Shown here: positions 1-8,374 of the stretch, one piece after another | How the letters are laid out: each line of letters begins with the position of its first letter | Numbering within the stretch: position 1 is the first letter of the stretch | Assembly: GCA_003611745.1 (NCBI GenBank) | Contig: RAYF01000006.1 | Location: forward strand, 28,114 to 92,113 | DNA: 64,000 nt | Source of the DNA: a bacterium D16-36 | Lineage (GTDB): Bacteria > Bacillota > Clostridia > Lachnospirales > Lachnospiraceae | Reading direction: 5' to 3' | The notes under the pieces: model-generated | What the model was told of the DNA's origin: nothing | Database searches by the model: none | The model's input: the letters and a program-made list of their open reading frames with translations, nothing else | Translations under genes and position numbers: made by a program

Positions 1-1
1 A

Positions 2-493
2 ACCGGTAAAAAAGTAAGGGTTCTTGTGTTTGCAAAGGGCGACAAGGTAGACGAAGCTTTGGCTGCAGGAGCAGATTATGCAGGCGGTGAGGAATTGATT
101 CCTAAGATTCAGAATGATGGATGGCTTGAGTTTGACGTAGTGGTTGCTACTCCGGATATGATGGGTGTAGTAGGACGCCTTGGACGTGTTCTGGGACCAA
201 AGGGACTGATGCCGAACCCTAAGGCTGGCACTGTTACAATGGACGTGACAAAAGCTGTCAATGATATTAAAGCTGGTAAGATAGAGTACAGGCTTGACAA
301 GGCAAATATTGTCCATGTTCCTGTAGGAAAGCTTTCTTTTACTGAGCAGCAGCTTGCCGAAAATATTGATGCATTGATGTCAGCTATTACAAAGGCTAAG
401 CCATCAGCAGCAAAGGGCCAGTATTATAGAAGCGTATCTATTTCAAGTACTATGGGTCCGGGCGTAAAATTAAATACTGCTAGATTTATATAG
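2..493 (+). CDS. rplA: 50S ribosomal protein L1, 5'-truncated by window edge
   Basis: This is the C-terminal two thirds of ribosomal protein L1, which binds 23S rRNA at the L1 stalk. The reading frame is open from base 2, so the start lies outside the window. The conserved L1 core is visible ([20 protein letters not shown], then [12 protein letters not shown]), as is the usual ending near [14 protein letters not shown] hairpin with a T-run follows 30 bases after the stop. No rplJ or rplL follows, although these often come next in bacteria. Identification is secure. Confidence 0.97.
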   Translation, partial: TGKKVRVLVFAKGDKVDEALAAGADYAGGEELIPKIQNDGWLEFDVVVATPDMMGVVGRLGRVLGPKGLMPNPKAGTVTMDVTKAVNDIKAGKIEYRLDKANIVHVPVGKLSFTEQQLAENIDALMSAITKAKPSAAKGQYYRSVSISSTMGPGVKLNTARFI

Positions 494-523
494 TATTTTA
501 ATTTCTTTTTATAATAAATCATG

Positions 524-572
524 AAAGTGCTTGTCTTTCGCGGGTAAGTGGCGTTAGGCAGGCGCTTTTTTG
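524..572 (+). terminator. Rho-independent terminator after rplA
   Basis: GTGCTTGTC (527-535) pairs with GGCAGGCGC (557-565), using several G-U pairs, and six T residues follow directly (566-571). It lies 30 bases past the rplA stop and points the same way. Confidence 0.65.
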
Positions 573-612
573 GCTTATAGGAGGAAAGGCTATTTTTCTT
601 ATAAGTTAAAAA

Positions 613-644
613 ATGAGCACACAACAAATCCGTTGTGTGCTCTA
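613..644 (-). terminator. Terminator of the minus-strand FliD-like gene
   Basis: GAGCACACAAC (615-625) and GTTGTGTGCTC (632-642) form a perfect 11-bp stem. Read on the minus strand it is followed by ATTTTTT, so it ends transcription arriving from the gene at 761-1381. It faces the rplA terminator. Confidence 0.7.
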
Positions 645-760
645 TTATAAGGGGAATGAGGTTTCCGAATCATAGAATAGATAAAATAAAAATTCGGAAA
701 TAATGCCTTAAACAAATCCAAAACCTATTAGAAACTAATCATAGATTTTGGGATAAAAGC

Positions 761-1381
761 CTATGCTTTGAAATCAATGGAACCAGCAGGTGTATTTGAA
801 AGGGTTACTGGCAGATTAGCTGCAGAAGCAGAAGCTTTGCCAGAGGCTTTCTTTTGGGAATTACCAATACGGGCAAGATTTTTCGCAATACGGTTGATGC
901 GTGTAGCATACTGGATGACAGTATTTGTAAACTCATTGTCACCTGAGAAAAATTCCTCAAGCTTAGAAGCAGTCGTAGTCAGTAATGTCTCTTTATCGAC
1001 AGAAAGTTTGCCGGAAGAGGATACCTTTACACCAAGTTTTTCCAATTCGTCTTTGTTTTCCTTAACATATTTTGAAAGTTTCTTCTCCATACGTGATAGC
1101 TCTGGGGAATCCGAAACCTTTGCAGAGCTGTCACTGAGGTTATTATATGACTCTACGAAAGCTTTTATATTATTATATATATTAACACCGTTATCAGAAC
1201 TATATTCTATATTACTTAAGTTGCGGGACGCTTTTTTTAGTGCATCAGAATCAACCTTTGCCAGACTGCCGGCATTCATAGTAATCCGCCCATAAGGTAT
1301 CCGTGCGTTACGGTTAGAGGAATAACACTGACGGAGCAGATAATCATAACTGCTGATAGTGGTATTAGTAATAGCTGACAT
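761..1381 (-). CDS. FliD C-terminal-like protein
   Basis: A 206-residue protein with no signal peptide or membrane segment, starting at an ATG preceded by AGGGAGG at ideal spacing. The middle part (about residues 70-160) resembles the C-terminal domain of flagellar hook-associated protein FliD: a helix like IKAFVESYNNL, then an ELEKLGVKVSSSGKLSVD segment that matches the FliD 'model G/L' turn, then a long helix. The FliD N-terminal half is absent, so it is not a filament cap. Such short FliD-like proteins occur in flagellated Lachnospiraceae; their role is not known to me. It stands alone, with its own terminator. Confidence 0.55.
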   Translation of the reverse strand: MSAITNTTISSYDYLLRQCYSSNRNARIPYGRITMNAGSLAKVDSDALKKASRNLSNIEYSSDNGVNIYNNIKAFVESYNNLSDSSAKVSDSPELSRMEKKLSKYVKENKDELEKLGVKVSSSGKLSVDKETLLTTTASKLEEFFSGDNEFTNTVIQYATRINRIAKNLARIGNSQKKASGKASASAANLPVTLSNTPAGSIDFKA

Positions 1382-1572
1382 AAAAATTCCTCCCTTTTTG
1401 GTTTATGCTGTTTAAGAAGTGGTTCAAATATAATCTAATACATATATCGGCATCAGGCAGGAAAAAGTGAAGAGCACGGTGACATAATTTTGCTACATTC
1501 ACTCTATATAATATTTTTCGGAAAAAATGGTAAACTGGGCAGGGTTTGGTTATTTTTAGAAAGAGGTAGGAC

Positions 1573-2541
1573 ATGCAGAAGATTTTGGTAGTTATTGACA
1601 TGCAGGTAGACTTTGTGAGCGGTTCACTGGGGACGAAAGAAGCAGTGCAGATTGTACCAAATGTGTGCGATAAGGTTGAGAGGGAATTGCAGCAGGGAAC
1701 GGAGGTTATTTTTACCAGAGATACCCATGAAGAAGATTATCTGGAGACGCAGGAGGGGCGGAAGCTTCCAGTTAAGCACTGTATCCGTGGGACAGAGGGT
1801 TGGAATCTGGTGCCGGAGCTTCTTCCGTTTGCTGAAAACATTATAGAGAAACCCACATTTGGCTCTGTAGAATTGCCGCAGTATGTTAAGGATGCAGATG
1901 TTATTGAAGTGGTTGGCCTGTGTACGGACATTTGTGTGATATCAAATGTCTTGTTGTTAAAAGCGCATTTTCCAGAAAAGATTATTCAGGTGGATAGTGC
2001 CTGCTGTGCGGGGGTTACCGTGGAGTCCCATAGAAATGCCCTTAAAGCAATGAAGATGTGCCAGATCGATATTCTGGAGGAACCAGATAGCGAAGCAGCG
2101 TCTTTAAAGAGGGTGACGGTACAGACATTTGGAAATTTTCAAGTATATATTGATGGGGAACCGGTTCAGTTCTCTAGAAGCAAATCTAAGGAATTGTTTG
2201 CCTTTCTAATAGATAGGAGAGGCGGCGGGGTTACAAATGCCGAAATTGCCGCTATTCTTTTTGAGGATAAGGAGTACAGCCGCTCTATAAAGAATCAGGT
2301 TCAAACAATTATTAGTCAGTTAATGGAGGGGCTGCGCAGATTTGGTGTTGAGGATATTATTGTGAGGCAGTGGAACAGCCTTGCGATTGATACCCACAAA
2401 GTTAAATGCGACTATTTTGATTTTTTAGAGGGCAAGGACAACGATATGCTGCCGTTTGCAGGTGAATACATGGTAAATTACAGTTGGGCGGAATATACAA
2501 ATGGTTATTTGATTCAGATGAAGGAAAAGTACAATCTATAG
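1573..2541 (+). CDS. Isochorismatase-family hydrolase fused to SARP-like DNA-binding domain
   Basis: Residues 1 to about 175 are a cysteine hydrolase of the isochorismatase/nicotinamidase type. The N-terminal Asp is in VVIDMQVDFV, the cis-peptide and catalytic Cys region is VVGLCTDICV, and a Lys in the EKPTFGS stretch completes the usual Asp-Lys-Cys triad. Residues about 185-320 are a winged-helix domain of the SARP/OmpR-like kind (VQTFGNFQVYIDGEPVQFSR, then SKELFAFLIDRRGG), which in Lachnospiraceae usually follows a receiver domain in response regulators. The junction is in frame. The substrate is likely nicotinamide or a related amide, but this is inferred. It may couple pyridine-nucleotide salvage to transcription. 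RBS AGAGGTAGG. Confidence 0.75.
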   Translation: MQKILVVIDMQVDFVSGSLGTKEAVQIVPNVCDKVERELQQGTEVIFTRDTHEEDYLETQEGRKLPVKHCIRGTEGWNLVPELLPFAENIIEKPTFGSVELPQYVKDADVIEVVGLCTDICVISNVLLLKAHFPEKIIQVDSACCAGVTVESHRNALKAMKMCQIDILEEPDSEAASLKRVTVQTFGNFQVYIDGEPVQFSRSKSKELFAFLIDRRGGGVTNAEIAAILFEDKEYSRSIKNQVQTIISQLMEGLRRFGVEDIIVRQWNSLAIDTHKVKCDYFDFLEGKDNDMLPFAGEYMVNYSWAEYTNGYLIQMKEKYNL

Positions 2542-2829
2542 CTTATGGTGATAACTTGTTCTTACTTTATTATGAAATATGCACTGGTTTAAATTAAGAT
2601 TATTTCGTTAATGTGAAGGAAATATTAAGGTTTGTATCATTTTTGTATCAAATATGGCGAAAATGTACTCTAAAAGGGTGAATTGTAAGTGAAAGTGGTG
2701 TCCTTTTGTTGTCCATTGAGTGCTATACTGTTATTGTTATCAAGTTACTTAATGTAACAGTAACAAGATATACCCCTCAAACCCCTCTCCTCTTCAGAGT
2801 GTTTTTACACTGTGAAGAGGAATTTTTTT
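2542..2829 (+). other. Gap ending in a strong plus-strand terminator
   Basis: No gene is seen here. CCTCTTCAGAGTGT (2789-2802) pairs with ACACTGTGAAGAGG (2807-2820) with one mismatch, and seven T residues follow, so a plus-strand transcript ends at about 2829. That is 250 bases after the stop of the preceding gene. The intervening DNA has a TATACT-like box near 2721-2726 and could encode a short RNA, but no convincing -35 box is present. Confidence 0.5.
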
Positions 2830-2830
2830 G

Positions 2831-4813
2831 TTAAGTTATATTTTCACCATTAAGGGCGGCTGCGATTTCTTTCATTGTATTATGGTCATTTCTTTTGGCT
2901 GCCATGTCATATAGTTCATCTACAGAATATAGTGGCAGATACGGAAGCAGACAGCTTATAAAAGAAAATCCCCATTTTTTGTAACCGGTTTTTGCCAGAT
3001 TCTCGGCACAGTCTGTGCTAGTATATTCAGCAATCCAGTCAATATTTATTCCCTCATCTGTCATTTTTTCTGCGATTTCATCTACAGTATCGGTATCGGC
3101 AAAAGGGATTATTTTTTTCACATAACTATATTTTCCCATTTGCGCAGCCTTTTGGGCAAGTTTATTGATAGACTTTTTTGGTAGATCCATGATAATCGCG
3201 TTAAGTGCTGCGGGTACGGAAGCCGCTATGCTTATATTATCCCCTAATAATTCAGTGATTTCAGTTTTATCTAGTTTGTATTCGCGATTAATATTAACAT
3301 CCACTGTTCCTTTTTCATTAAAATAAGAATATATCCGGATAGTATTAACAGTCTTGCCGCCATATTTGTTTTTTATCTCTTCTTGATATTTATCAATTAG
3401 CAAGCGGATAGGTTTCCCTTGATAGTAAAGAATGTTATCCTTTTCAATAAGCCCGCATTTTTGATATCTGTTTAAAAGTTTCTTTTGTTGTTCATCAGTT
3501 AATTTAGTTGCAATATCAATATTTAGGGCATCAAAAAGATTCTCAGGATTTCCCCTCTGTAAAGCCTTATTGGTTTCTGTTTCCCACAGAGAAGAAATAT
3601 CCCTGCCCTCATCAAAAGGAGATGAAAACGGAATGCCGGAGCCCTCTATATCGGCAGCAGAGTCAGCCGCCTGCCTGCCTGTGGGCAGGGCAGATGTTGC
3701 AAAAACAGACGCTACGCTGATCACTAAAGCAGCAGCCAGAATGTCAGCTAAGGCAGACGGTTTTTGAAGTTTCATAATAGCAGTGATTCTCTCCTCAGCT
3801 GCGTTTTTGCTAAAATGGTTCCCCAGTGGCATAAGGCTGCTTTTTCTCTCTTCCATGTTAATCAATGTAAGGGCATAGGCAGATTTGGAAGCTTCTCCAA
3901 AATGGCGGACAACGGCTTCATCGCAGGAGATTTCAATATCCCTTCCTGCAAAAATATACATTATCCAAATTATGGGATTGAACCAATGGATACAAACAGC
4001 GGCGGCAAAAAATAATTTTGTCACAGTATCCAGCCTCCGTATATGGACAAATTCATGTTCCAGAATATAGTGCAGTTGTCTGGAATTATCCCATTCGGTT
4101 GTTTTTGGCATTAGAATAGAAGGGCGGAAAAAACCGTATGACAGTGGTGCGGAAATACAGTCGGACTGCCGGATAGAAATTGTCCTTCTAATCTGATGGG
4201 AATCCCGCCATTTTTTTATTATTGTATTTTCTACTGGCAGCGAGGTACGGAACTGCCTGTAACACAGAATATATGTAACCAGAAATATTATTATGCAGAC
4301 AGACATGCCGATTATCCAAACCATTGCCCATATAGAAACACCTTTCCTTTTTGGCAGCAGTGTGTCGGTGTTTTCTTGATATTCCCTGTTGCTCTTACCT
4401 TCTTTTATTATTCTTGCTTCACTTTCCGGTTCCTGTATCTTTTGGCTTTCTATGCTGCTGTCCTGAGTTTTGTTTTGTTCTGTGCTGGCAAATGTATTAT
4501 TTGCATTTTCATTCGTTCCCTGACCCTTTTGTTTGTCCTCTCGATTTGCATCACTTTGTAGTTGGAAATCAAATGGAAGAAAGTTAGCAATAGATGTACC
4601 CGCTATTTTATCCATTATTGATGAATTTTGGGATATCAGGAAATATACACTGGTTGAAGATGGAAAAGAAAATGGCACGAGTAAGCGCAGCAATGCAATT
4701 GACCACAAAATCAGTAATATTCTTTTTGGCAGCTTATTTATCAATAGAGTACGGAGCACTATAATTACTACGATAATAATGGAGGCCGAAAAACTCATAC
4801 TCAACAGGTCCAT
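2831..4813 (-). CDS. BlaR1/MecR1-type M56 metallopeptidase receptor with long sensor (locus 1)
   Basis: Membrane-bound signal receptor of the BlaR1 family, about 660 residues. Hydrophobic N-terminal helices frame a cytoplasmic gluzincin domain with zinc motif HEFVH near residue 251 and the downstream DIEISCDEAVV glutamate. After the last membrane helix comes an extracellular region unlike a penicillin-binding sensor. It holds a domain near residues 445-530 with the pattern Y-x3-G-L-x6-LYY-x-GKP-IR, followed by helical repeats. The same domain and repeats occur in the secreted protein at 5590. The start is the ATG after GAGGTGA, 10 bases from the blaI stop. No beta-lactamase gene is nearby. 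By family analogy it cleaves the partner BlaI repressor upon stimulus; the stimulus is unknown. Confidence 0.85.
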   Translation of the reverse strand: MDLLSMSFSASIIIVVIIVLRTLLINKLPKRILLILWSIALLRLLVPFSFPSSTSVYFLISQNSSIMDKIAGTSIANFLPFDFQLQSDANREDKQKGQGTNENANNTFASTEQNKTQDSSIESQKIQEPESEARIIKEGKSNREYQENTDTLLPKRKGVSIWAMVWIIGMSVCIIIFLVTYILCYRQFRTSLPVENTIIKKWRDSHQIRRTISIRQSDCISAPLSYGFFRPSILMPKTTEWDNSRQLHYILEHEFVHIRRLDTVTKLFFAAAVCIHWFNPIIWIMYIFAGRDIEISCDEAVVRHFGEASKSAYALTLINMEERKSSLMPLGNHFSKNAAEERITAIMKLQKPSALADILAAALVISVASVFATSALPTGRQAADSAADIEGSGIPFSSPFDEGRDISSLWETETNKALQRGNPENLFDALNIDIATKLTDEQQKKLLNRYQKCGLIEKDNILYYQGKPIRLLIDKYQEEIKNKYGGKTVNTIRIYSYFNEKGTVDVNINREYKLDKTEITELLGDNISIAASVPAALNAIIMDLPKKSINKLAQKAAQMGKYSYVKKIIPFADTDTVDEIAEKMTDEGINIDWIAEYTSTDCAENLAKTGYKKWGFSFISCLLPYLPLYSVDELYDMAAKRNDHNTMKEIAAALNGENIT

Positions 4814-4823
4814 GCCTATCACC

Positions 4824-5183
4824 TCACTTTAATTCCCCAACTATTTTTTTCAAATTTTCTATCTGTTTAGCGGAAAGCTTTTTTCTGCCAAGCAGCGCAG
4901 TGAAAAGTTTGTCCGCAGAGCCATCGTATATTTTATTGATTAATTCGTTGGTTTCTGCTTCCTGCACTTCTTCCTTTGGAATCAGGGCATGGCACATAAA
5001 TTTAGGCTCTGAACGCTCTATTGCCCCTTTTTTAATGCACCTTTTTATTAATGTATAAGTGGTATTCATGTTCCAGCCCACTTCTTCATTAAGAACATCT
5101 GAGATATGTTTTGCGGTTGTGTCGCCCTCCCTCCAAAGTACATTCATTACCTTTAATTCTGAATCAAACAGTTTAATATCCAT
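4824..5183 (-). CDS. BlaI/MecI-family transcriptional repressor (locus 1)
   Basis: A 119-residue winged-helix repressor. Visible features are the N-terminal helix MDIKLFDSELKVMNVLWREG, the recognition region GWNMNTTYTLIKRC, and a C-terminal dimerisation part ending in LKKIVGELK. I choose the ATG at 5183 because AGGAGGT (5191-5197) precedes it. An upstream in-frame start would translate the operator itself. It overlaps no gene and is followed by the receptor gene after 10 bases. It probably represses its own promoter and the divergent one at 5321, since a matching palindrome lies at each. Confidence 0.9.
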   Translation of the reverse strand: MDIKLFDSELKVMNVLWREGDTTAKHISDVLNEEVGWNMNTTYTLIKRCIKKGAIERSEPKFMCHALIPKEEVQEAETNELINKIYDGSADKLFTALLGRKKLSAKQIENLKKIVGELK

Positions 5184-5202
5184 AAAGAGCACCTCCTGTC
5201 TT

Positions 5203-5253
5203 ACTACCACGGTAGTTCGATTTAATTCTAGCATACCCTCATTTCTTTGTCAA
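5203..5253 (-). promoter_or_regulatory. blaI locus 1 promoter with operator
   Basis: On the minus strand, TTGACA (5248-5253) is separated by exactly 17 bases from TAGAAT (5225-5230). Just downstream, at the transcription start, lies the palindrome ACTAC-CACG-GTAGT (5203-5216). This placement would let BlaI block its own transcription. Confidence 0.85.
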
Positions 5254-5320
5254 TTTATGTGTGCATTCAGCCGCGGAAATCAGCGCTGTAAGCATTGCCT
5301 CAGGATTAAATACATGTGCC

Positions 5321-5375
5321 TTGACAAAACGAAAAGACTGTGGTAGTATGAAATCACTGGTACTACTGTAGTAGT
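5321..5375 (+). promoter_or_regulatory. Divergent promoter with BlaI-type operator
   Basis: TTGACA (5321-5326), 17 bases, TAGTAT (5344-5349), then the palindrome ACTAC-TGTA-GTAGT (5362-5375) over the expected start site. The layout matches the blaI promoter on the other strand. It leaves a leader of about 230 bases before the ATG at 5590. Confidence 0.85.
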
Positions 5376-5589
5376 GCCAAAAATGCTATTGCACCTGAAG
5401 TGTTGTTCCAGTTATGATATGTCGCAGTAAGTATACTGAGCATGTAATAGCTGGGACAATGGAAAGCGATCAGTAAATTTTGTAGAAAGGGGGCCTGCAT
5501 AAAAACAATTTTAAAGATATCTTAGTGATGTGATTTAGCAGTAGCAAAGTATTAGTAAAGCTTTTGAGCAAAGAAAGGAGCATGCCTTT

Positions 5590-6750
5590 ATGAGAATAAA
5601 CAGGAATTTTATTGCCGCTTGTATGCTGGCAGCTTTTTCCATAGCAGCTGTGGAAGAGCCATGGGCAAAGCTTGCACAGGCAGGCAGTCCGGCAATTATT
5701 GTGGGTGCAGAAGAAAATCAGAAAAAGATTACTGAAAAATCTGATAGTAAGTTTATTATGGATAAGGATTTATCAGAGGAGATGCAGAAGGATCTTTTTG
5801 CAGAATACGAAAAATTTGGAATTTATAATAAAGAGGGGGCGCTGTATTACAATGACAAGCCGGTGCGCTGTTTTGTCGATACCCATAAGATGATAGAAAA
5901 TAAAAATCAAGCGGGCGGCAAAACGATTACTTTCAGCAATATCTGTACATATGTTGATTGGGATGGGGCTGTTGACGTTTATACGATAAGAAAAGAAACG
6001 GCAAAAACAGCAGAAAGCAGCAAGGTACTGGGAGACATTGAGAGCGTGCAGCGGGCTTTGGCAATAGAGCATATGGTTCCTTTTTCTAGTGCGCAGTCTC
6101 TGGCAAAGATTGTGGAAACTGTATATGCCGAAGGAGGGATTTCGGCAGTATATAAAATAGTGCCGTATATTTCACAGGAGGCTATCAGTAGTGTTGCCCG
6201 GAATGCTGCTGCTAATGGGGATTACCGTACATTAAAGGATATTGTGCAGTTTTTAAGTGAAGATACCGTGACGGAAATAGTAAATAGCGAGTATGAAAAG
6301 GCAGGAATTTCTAATGTTCATAGCCTATTACTGTTTATGTCACAGGAGTCTCTTGGGGAGCTGGCCCAGAAAGCTGCCGACAAAAATGATATTGAGAGCC
6401 TTGAACAAATGGCATTTTGTGTAAATGTCCGTTATCTTGATAAAATAGTGCTGCAGTTAGAAAGCAAAGGGAAACATATTGCAGGGATTGCACCTTTTAT
6501 CAGTGGGGAAGCATTGGAAGATGTGGTAAAAAGCGAATATAAAAATGGAGGGGTATCTGCTATTTATGAGCTATTGCCAATTATGCCGAAAGAGATGGTT
6601 AACAAATATATTCAGAAAGCCGCTAAGAAGAAGGACTATAAAGGAGTGGAAAAAATGGCTCCATATGCCAGCAAAAAGGTTGTCAAAAAAATTGCAGATA
6701 AAATGCGCGCAGAGGGAAGGAGCATTGCAAAGATAAAGGCTTTTATATAG
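5590..6750 (+). CDS. Secreted protein sharing the BlaR1 sensor domain and helical repeats
   Basis: 386 residues with an N-terminal hydrophobic signal (AACMLAAFSIAAV). Residues about 55-150 match the extracellular domain of the BlaR1-like receptor encoded at 2831-4813 (Y-x3-FGI-x6-LYYNDKPVRC, then a DWDGAVDVYTIR strand). The rest is a run of about 50-residue helical repeats, each with a 'P-[FY]-[IAM]-S-x-E/D' step followed by 'A-x-K-A-A-x-[KN]-x-D' helices. The receptor has the same kind of repeats. The ATG follows AAAGGAG at nine bases. The BlaI-type operator at its promoter suggests it is the regulated output of locus 1. Biochemical function unknown. Confidence 0.75.
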   Translation: MRINRNFIAACMLAAFSIAAVEEPWAKLAQAGSPAIIVGAEENQKKITEKSDSKFIMDKDLSEEMQKDLFAEYEKFGIYNKEGALYYNDKPVRCFVDTHKMIENKNQAGGKTITFSNICTYVDWDGAVDVYTIRKETAKTAESSKVLGDIESVQRALAIEHMVPFSSAQSLAKIVETVYAEGGISAVYKIVPYISQEAISSVARNAAANGDYRTLKDIVQFLSEDTVTEIVNSEYEKAGISNVHSLLLFMSQESLGELAQKAADKNDIESLEQMAFCVNVRYLDKIVLQLESKGKHIAGIAPFISGEALEDVVKSEYKNGGVSAIYELLPIMPKEMVNKYIQKAAKKKDYKGVEKMAPYASKKVVKKIADKMRAEGRSIAKIKAFI

Positions 6751-6851
6751 TAACAGGTAGTAGCAGTTCCTTTATTAAATTGGGTTATATTAGCTTTTTG
6801 GATGCTGGAAAAGGATACGGATAGCAGCATTCTCCTAAAAAGATGTCTTGT

Positions 6852-6881
6852 CAGGCACCAGTTTCAAATAGCTGGTGCCTG
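6852..6881. terminator. Strong hairpin downstream of the secreted protein gene
   Basis: CAGGCACCAG (6852-6861) pairs perfectly with CTGGTGCCTG (6872-6881). There is no good T-run on the plus side. It is about 100 bases after the stop at 6750, so terminator function is plausible but not certain. Confidence 0.45.
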
Positions 6882-6967
6882 ATGTTGTGAGAGGATACAG
6901 TCTTTAATTCTCTTTGTCTGACATGCGATACTGAAAATTGATTTCCGTTTAAATGCAGAAAAATATC

Positions 6968-6996
6968 TTGCACTTGCTGGTGGATTATGGTACAAT
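6968..6996 (+). promoter_or_regulatory. Promoter of the rpsF-ssb-rpsR operon
   Basis: TTGCAC (6968-6973), a 17-base spacer and TACAAT (6991-6996). The leader to the rpsF ATG is about 130 bases, long enough for post-transcriptional control by S6:S18, as reported in other bacteria. I did not identify a defined binding structure. Confidence 0.7.
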
Positions 6997-7132
6997 ACGA
7001 AATTGTGATACGTAAATTTTCCTTGCTCTTTTCTAATAGGACAAAGTGTGTAGAAACACATCGTTTCTGGATTTATCACACAGAGACGTCGTCGTGGAAA
7101 GGGCCAGAGACCAAAAGGAGGTACAGGCAACT

Positions 7133-7420
7133 ATGAACAAATATGAGTTAGCGTTAGTTGTCAATGCTAAGATCGAAGAAGATGTGAGAGTAGCTACCGT
7201 AGAGAAGGCAAAGGAATATGTCGCCAAGTTCGGTGGAACTGTTACAGAGGTTGAAGAGTGGGGCAAGAAGAAGCTTGCTTACGAGATTCAGCATATGAGA
7301 GAGGGATATTACTACTTCATCAAATTCGATGCTGAGGCGAATGTTCCGGGCGAACTTGAGCAGTCTGTTCGCATTATGGACCATGTCATCAGATTCTTAT
7401 GCATTAGACAGGAGGCATAG
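7133..7420 (+). CDS. rpsF: 30S ribosomal protein S6
   Basis: 95 residues of the S6 ferredoxin-like fold, which pairs with S18 on the platform of the small subunit. It starts MNKYELALVVNAK and contains the conserved EWGKKKLAYEIQ and REGYYYFIKFDA segments. I choose ATG 7133 because AAGGAGGT (7115-7122) precedes it; an upstream in-frame start adds unrelated residues. First gene of the S6-SSB-S18 operon. Confidence 0.97.
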   Translation: MNKYELALVVNAKIEEDVRVATVEKAKEYVAKFGGTVTEVEEWGKKKLAYEIQHMREGYYYFIKFDAEANVPGELEQSVRIMDHVIRFLCIRQEA

Positions 7421-7440
7421 GAAAGGAAGGTGTTTCCTCA

Positions 7441-7893
7441 ATGAACAAGGTTATTCTTATGGGCCGTCTGACACGTGAACCGGAGATTCGTTATTCTTCA
7501 GGGGAGAATCAGACAGCCATCGCAAGGTATACGCTTGCGGTAGACCGTAGATTTAAGCGTCAAGGTGACGATCAAACAGCAGATTTCATTAACTGTGTCG
7601 TATTTGGCAGGGGAGCAGAATTTGCTGAAAATTATCTTCATCAGGGGACGAAGATTGTAGCAGTTGGCCGTATTCAGACCGGAAGCTACACAAACAAAGA
7701 TGGGCAGCGCGTGTACACAACAGATGTTGTTGTGGAGGAACAGGAATTCGCTGAGAGCAAAGCGGCAGCCGCAAATAATGGTGGCGGTTATCAGCAGGCG
7801 GCTCCATCCAGGCCAGAGCCGACACAGGCGGCTGGTGACGGATTTATGAATATTCCGGATGCCATCGATGAGGAATTACCATTTAAAAACTAG
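7441..7893 (+). CDS. ssb: Single-stranded DNA-binding protein
   Basis: 150 residues. The OB fold covers residues 1 to about 105 (MNKVILMGRLTREPEIRY at the start, then DFINCVVFGRGAEFAENYL). A Gln/Gly/Pro-rich linker follows and then the acidic tail IDEELPF, the docking peptide for replication and repair proteins, here with an extra KN at the end. It coats single-stranded DNA as a tetramer. It sits between rpsF and rpsR, the standard Firmicute arrangement, with short gaps indicating one transcript. Confidence 0.97.
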   Translation: MNKVILMGRLTREPEIRYSSGENQTAIARYTLAVDRRFKRQGDDQTADFINCVVFGRGAEFAENYLHQGTKIVAVGRIQTGSYTNKDGQRVYTTDVVVEEQEFAESKAAAANNGGGYQQAAPSRPEPTQAAGDGFMNIPDAIDEELPFKN

Positions 7894-7926
7894 ACAAGTC
7901 TGGTAACATTTTAAGGAGGTTTCAAA

Positions 7927-8193
7927 ATGGCATACAATAAGGGCGATAAGGACAATGCTTCTTCAAGAAGAAGGCCGGTCCGCAGAAGAAAGAAAGTATG
8001 TGTGTTCTGTGCAGATAAAGAGCATGATTATATTGACTACAAAGATGTTAATAAGTTAAAGAGATATGTCTCTGAGAGAGGAAAGATTCTTCCAAGAAGA
8101 ATTACAGGAAACTGTGCAAAACATCAGAGAGCTTTGACAGTAGCTATCAAGCGTGCCCGCCATGTGGCAATTATGCCATATACTACGGACTAA
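7927..8193 (+). CDS. rpsR: 30S ribosomal protein S18
   Basis: 88 residues. A basic N-terminal extension precedes the S18 core ([20 protein letters not shown], then [18 protein letters not shown]). The CxxC, Cys and His residues fit the zinc-binding version of S18. AAGGAGG precedes the ATG. Last gene of the operon, followed by a hairpin. Confidence 0.97.
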   Translation: MAYNKGDKDNASSRRRPVRRRKKVCVFCADKEHDYIDYKDVNKLKRYVSERGKILPRRITGNCAKHQRALTVAIKRARHVAIMPYTTD

Positions 8194-8254
8194 TTATGGT
8201 TTAATGGCATAGTGTGTATGTAAACTCATTTGTGCGTTAATCTACAATTTAAAG

Positions 8255-8300
8255 CAAGAGCTGTTTTATGGAAACTCCGTAAAATGGCTCTTGTTGTGTT
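8255..8300 (+). terminator. Terminator of the rpsF operon
   Basis: CAAGAGCTGTTTTA (8255-8268) pairs with TAAAATGGCTCTTG (8280-8293) over 14 bp including two G-U pairs. A T-rich stretch (TTGTGTT) follows. Confidence 0.65.
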
Positions 8301-8374
8301 GCCAAAACAGTGAAGATGCGATAAAATTATGTGTAATAGCAGGGTGTTTAGTTTGAGTTTAGGAGGTAGTGATA

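Noticed and set aside
527..571. L10 leader regulatory element after rplA
   Set aside because: The sequence lacks the conserved L10-binding core I know, and no rplJ follows; a simple terminator explains it.
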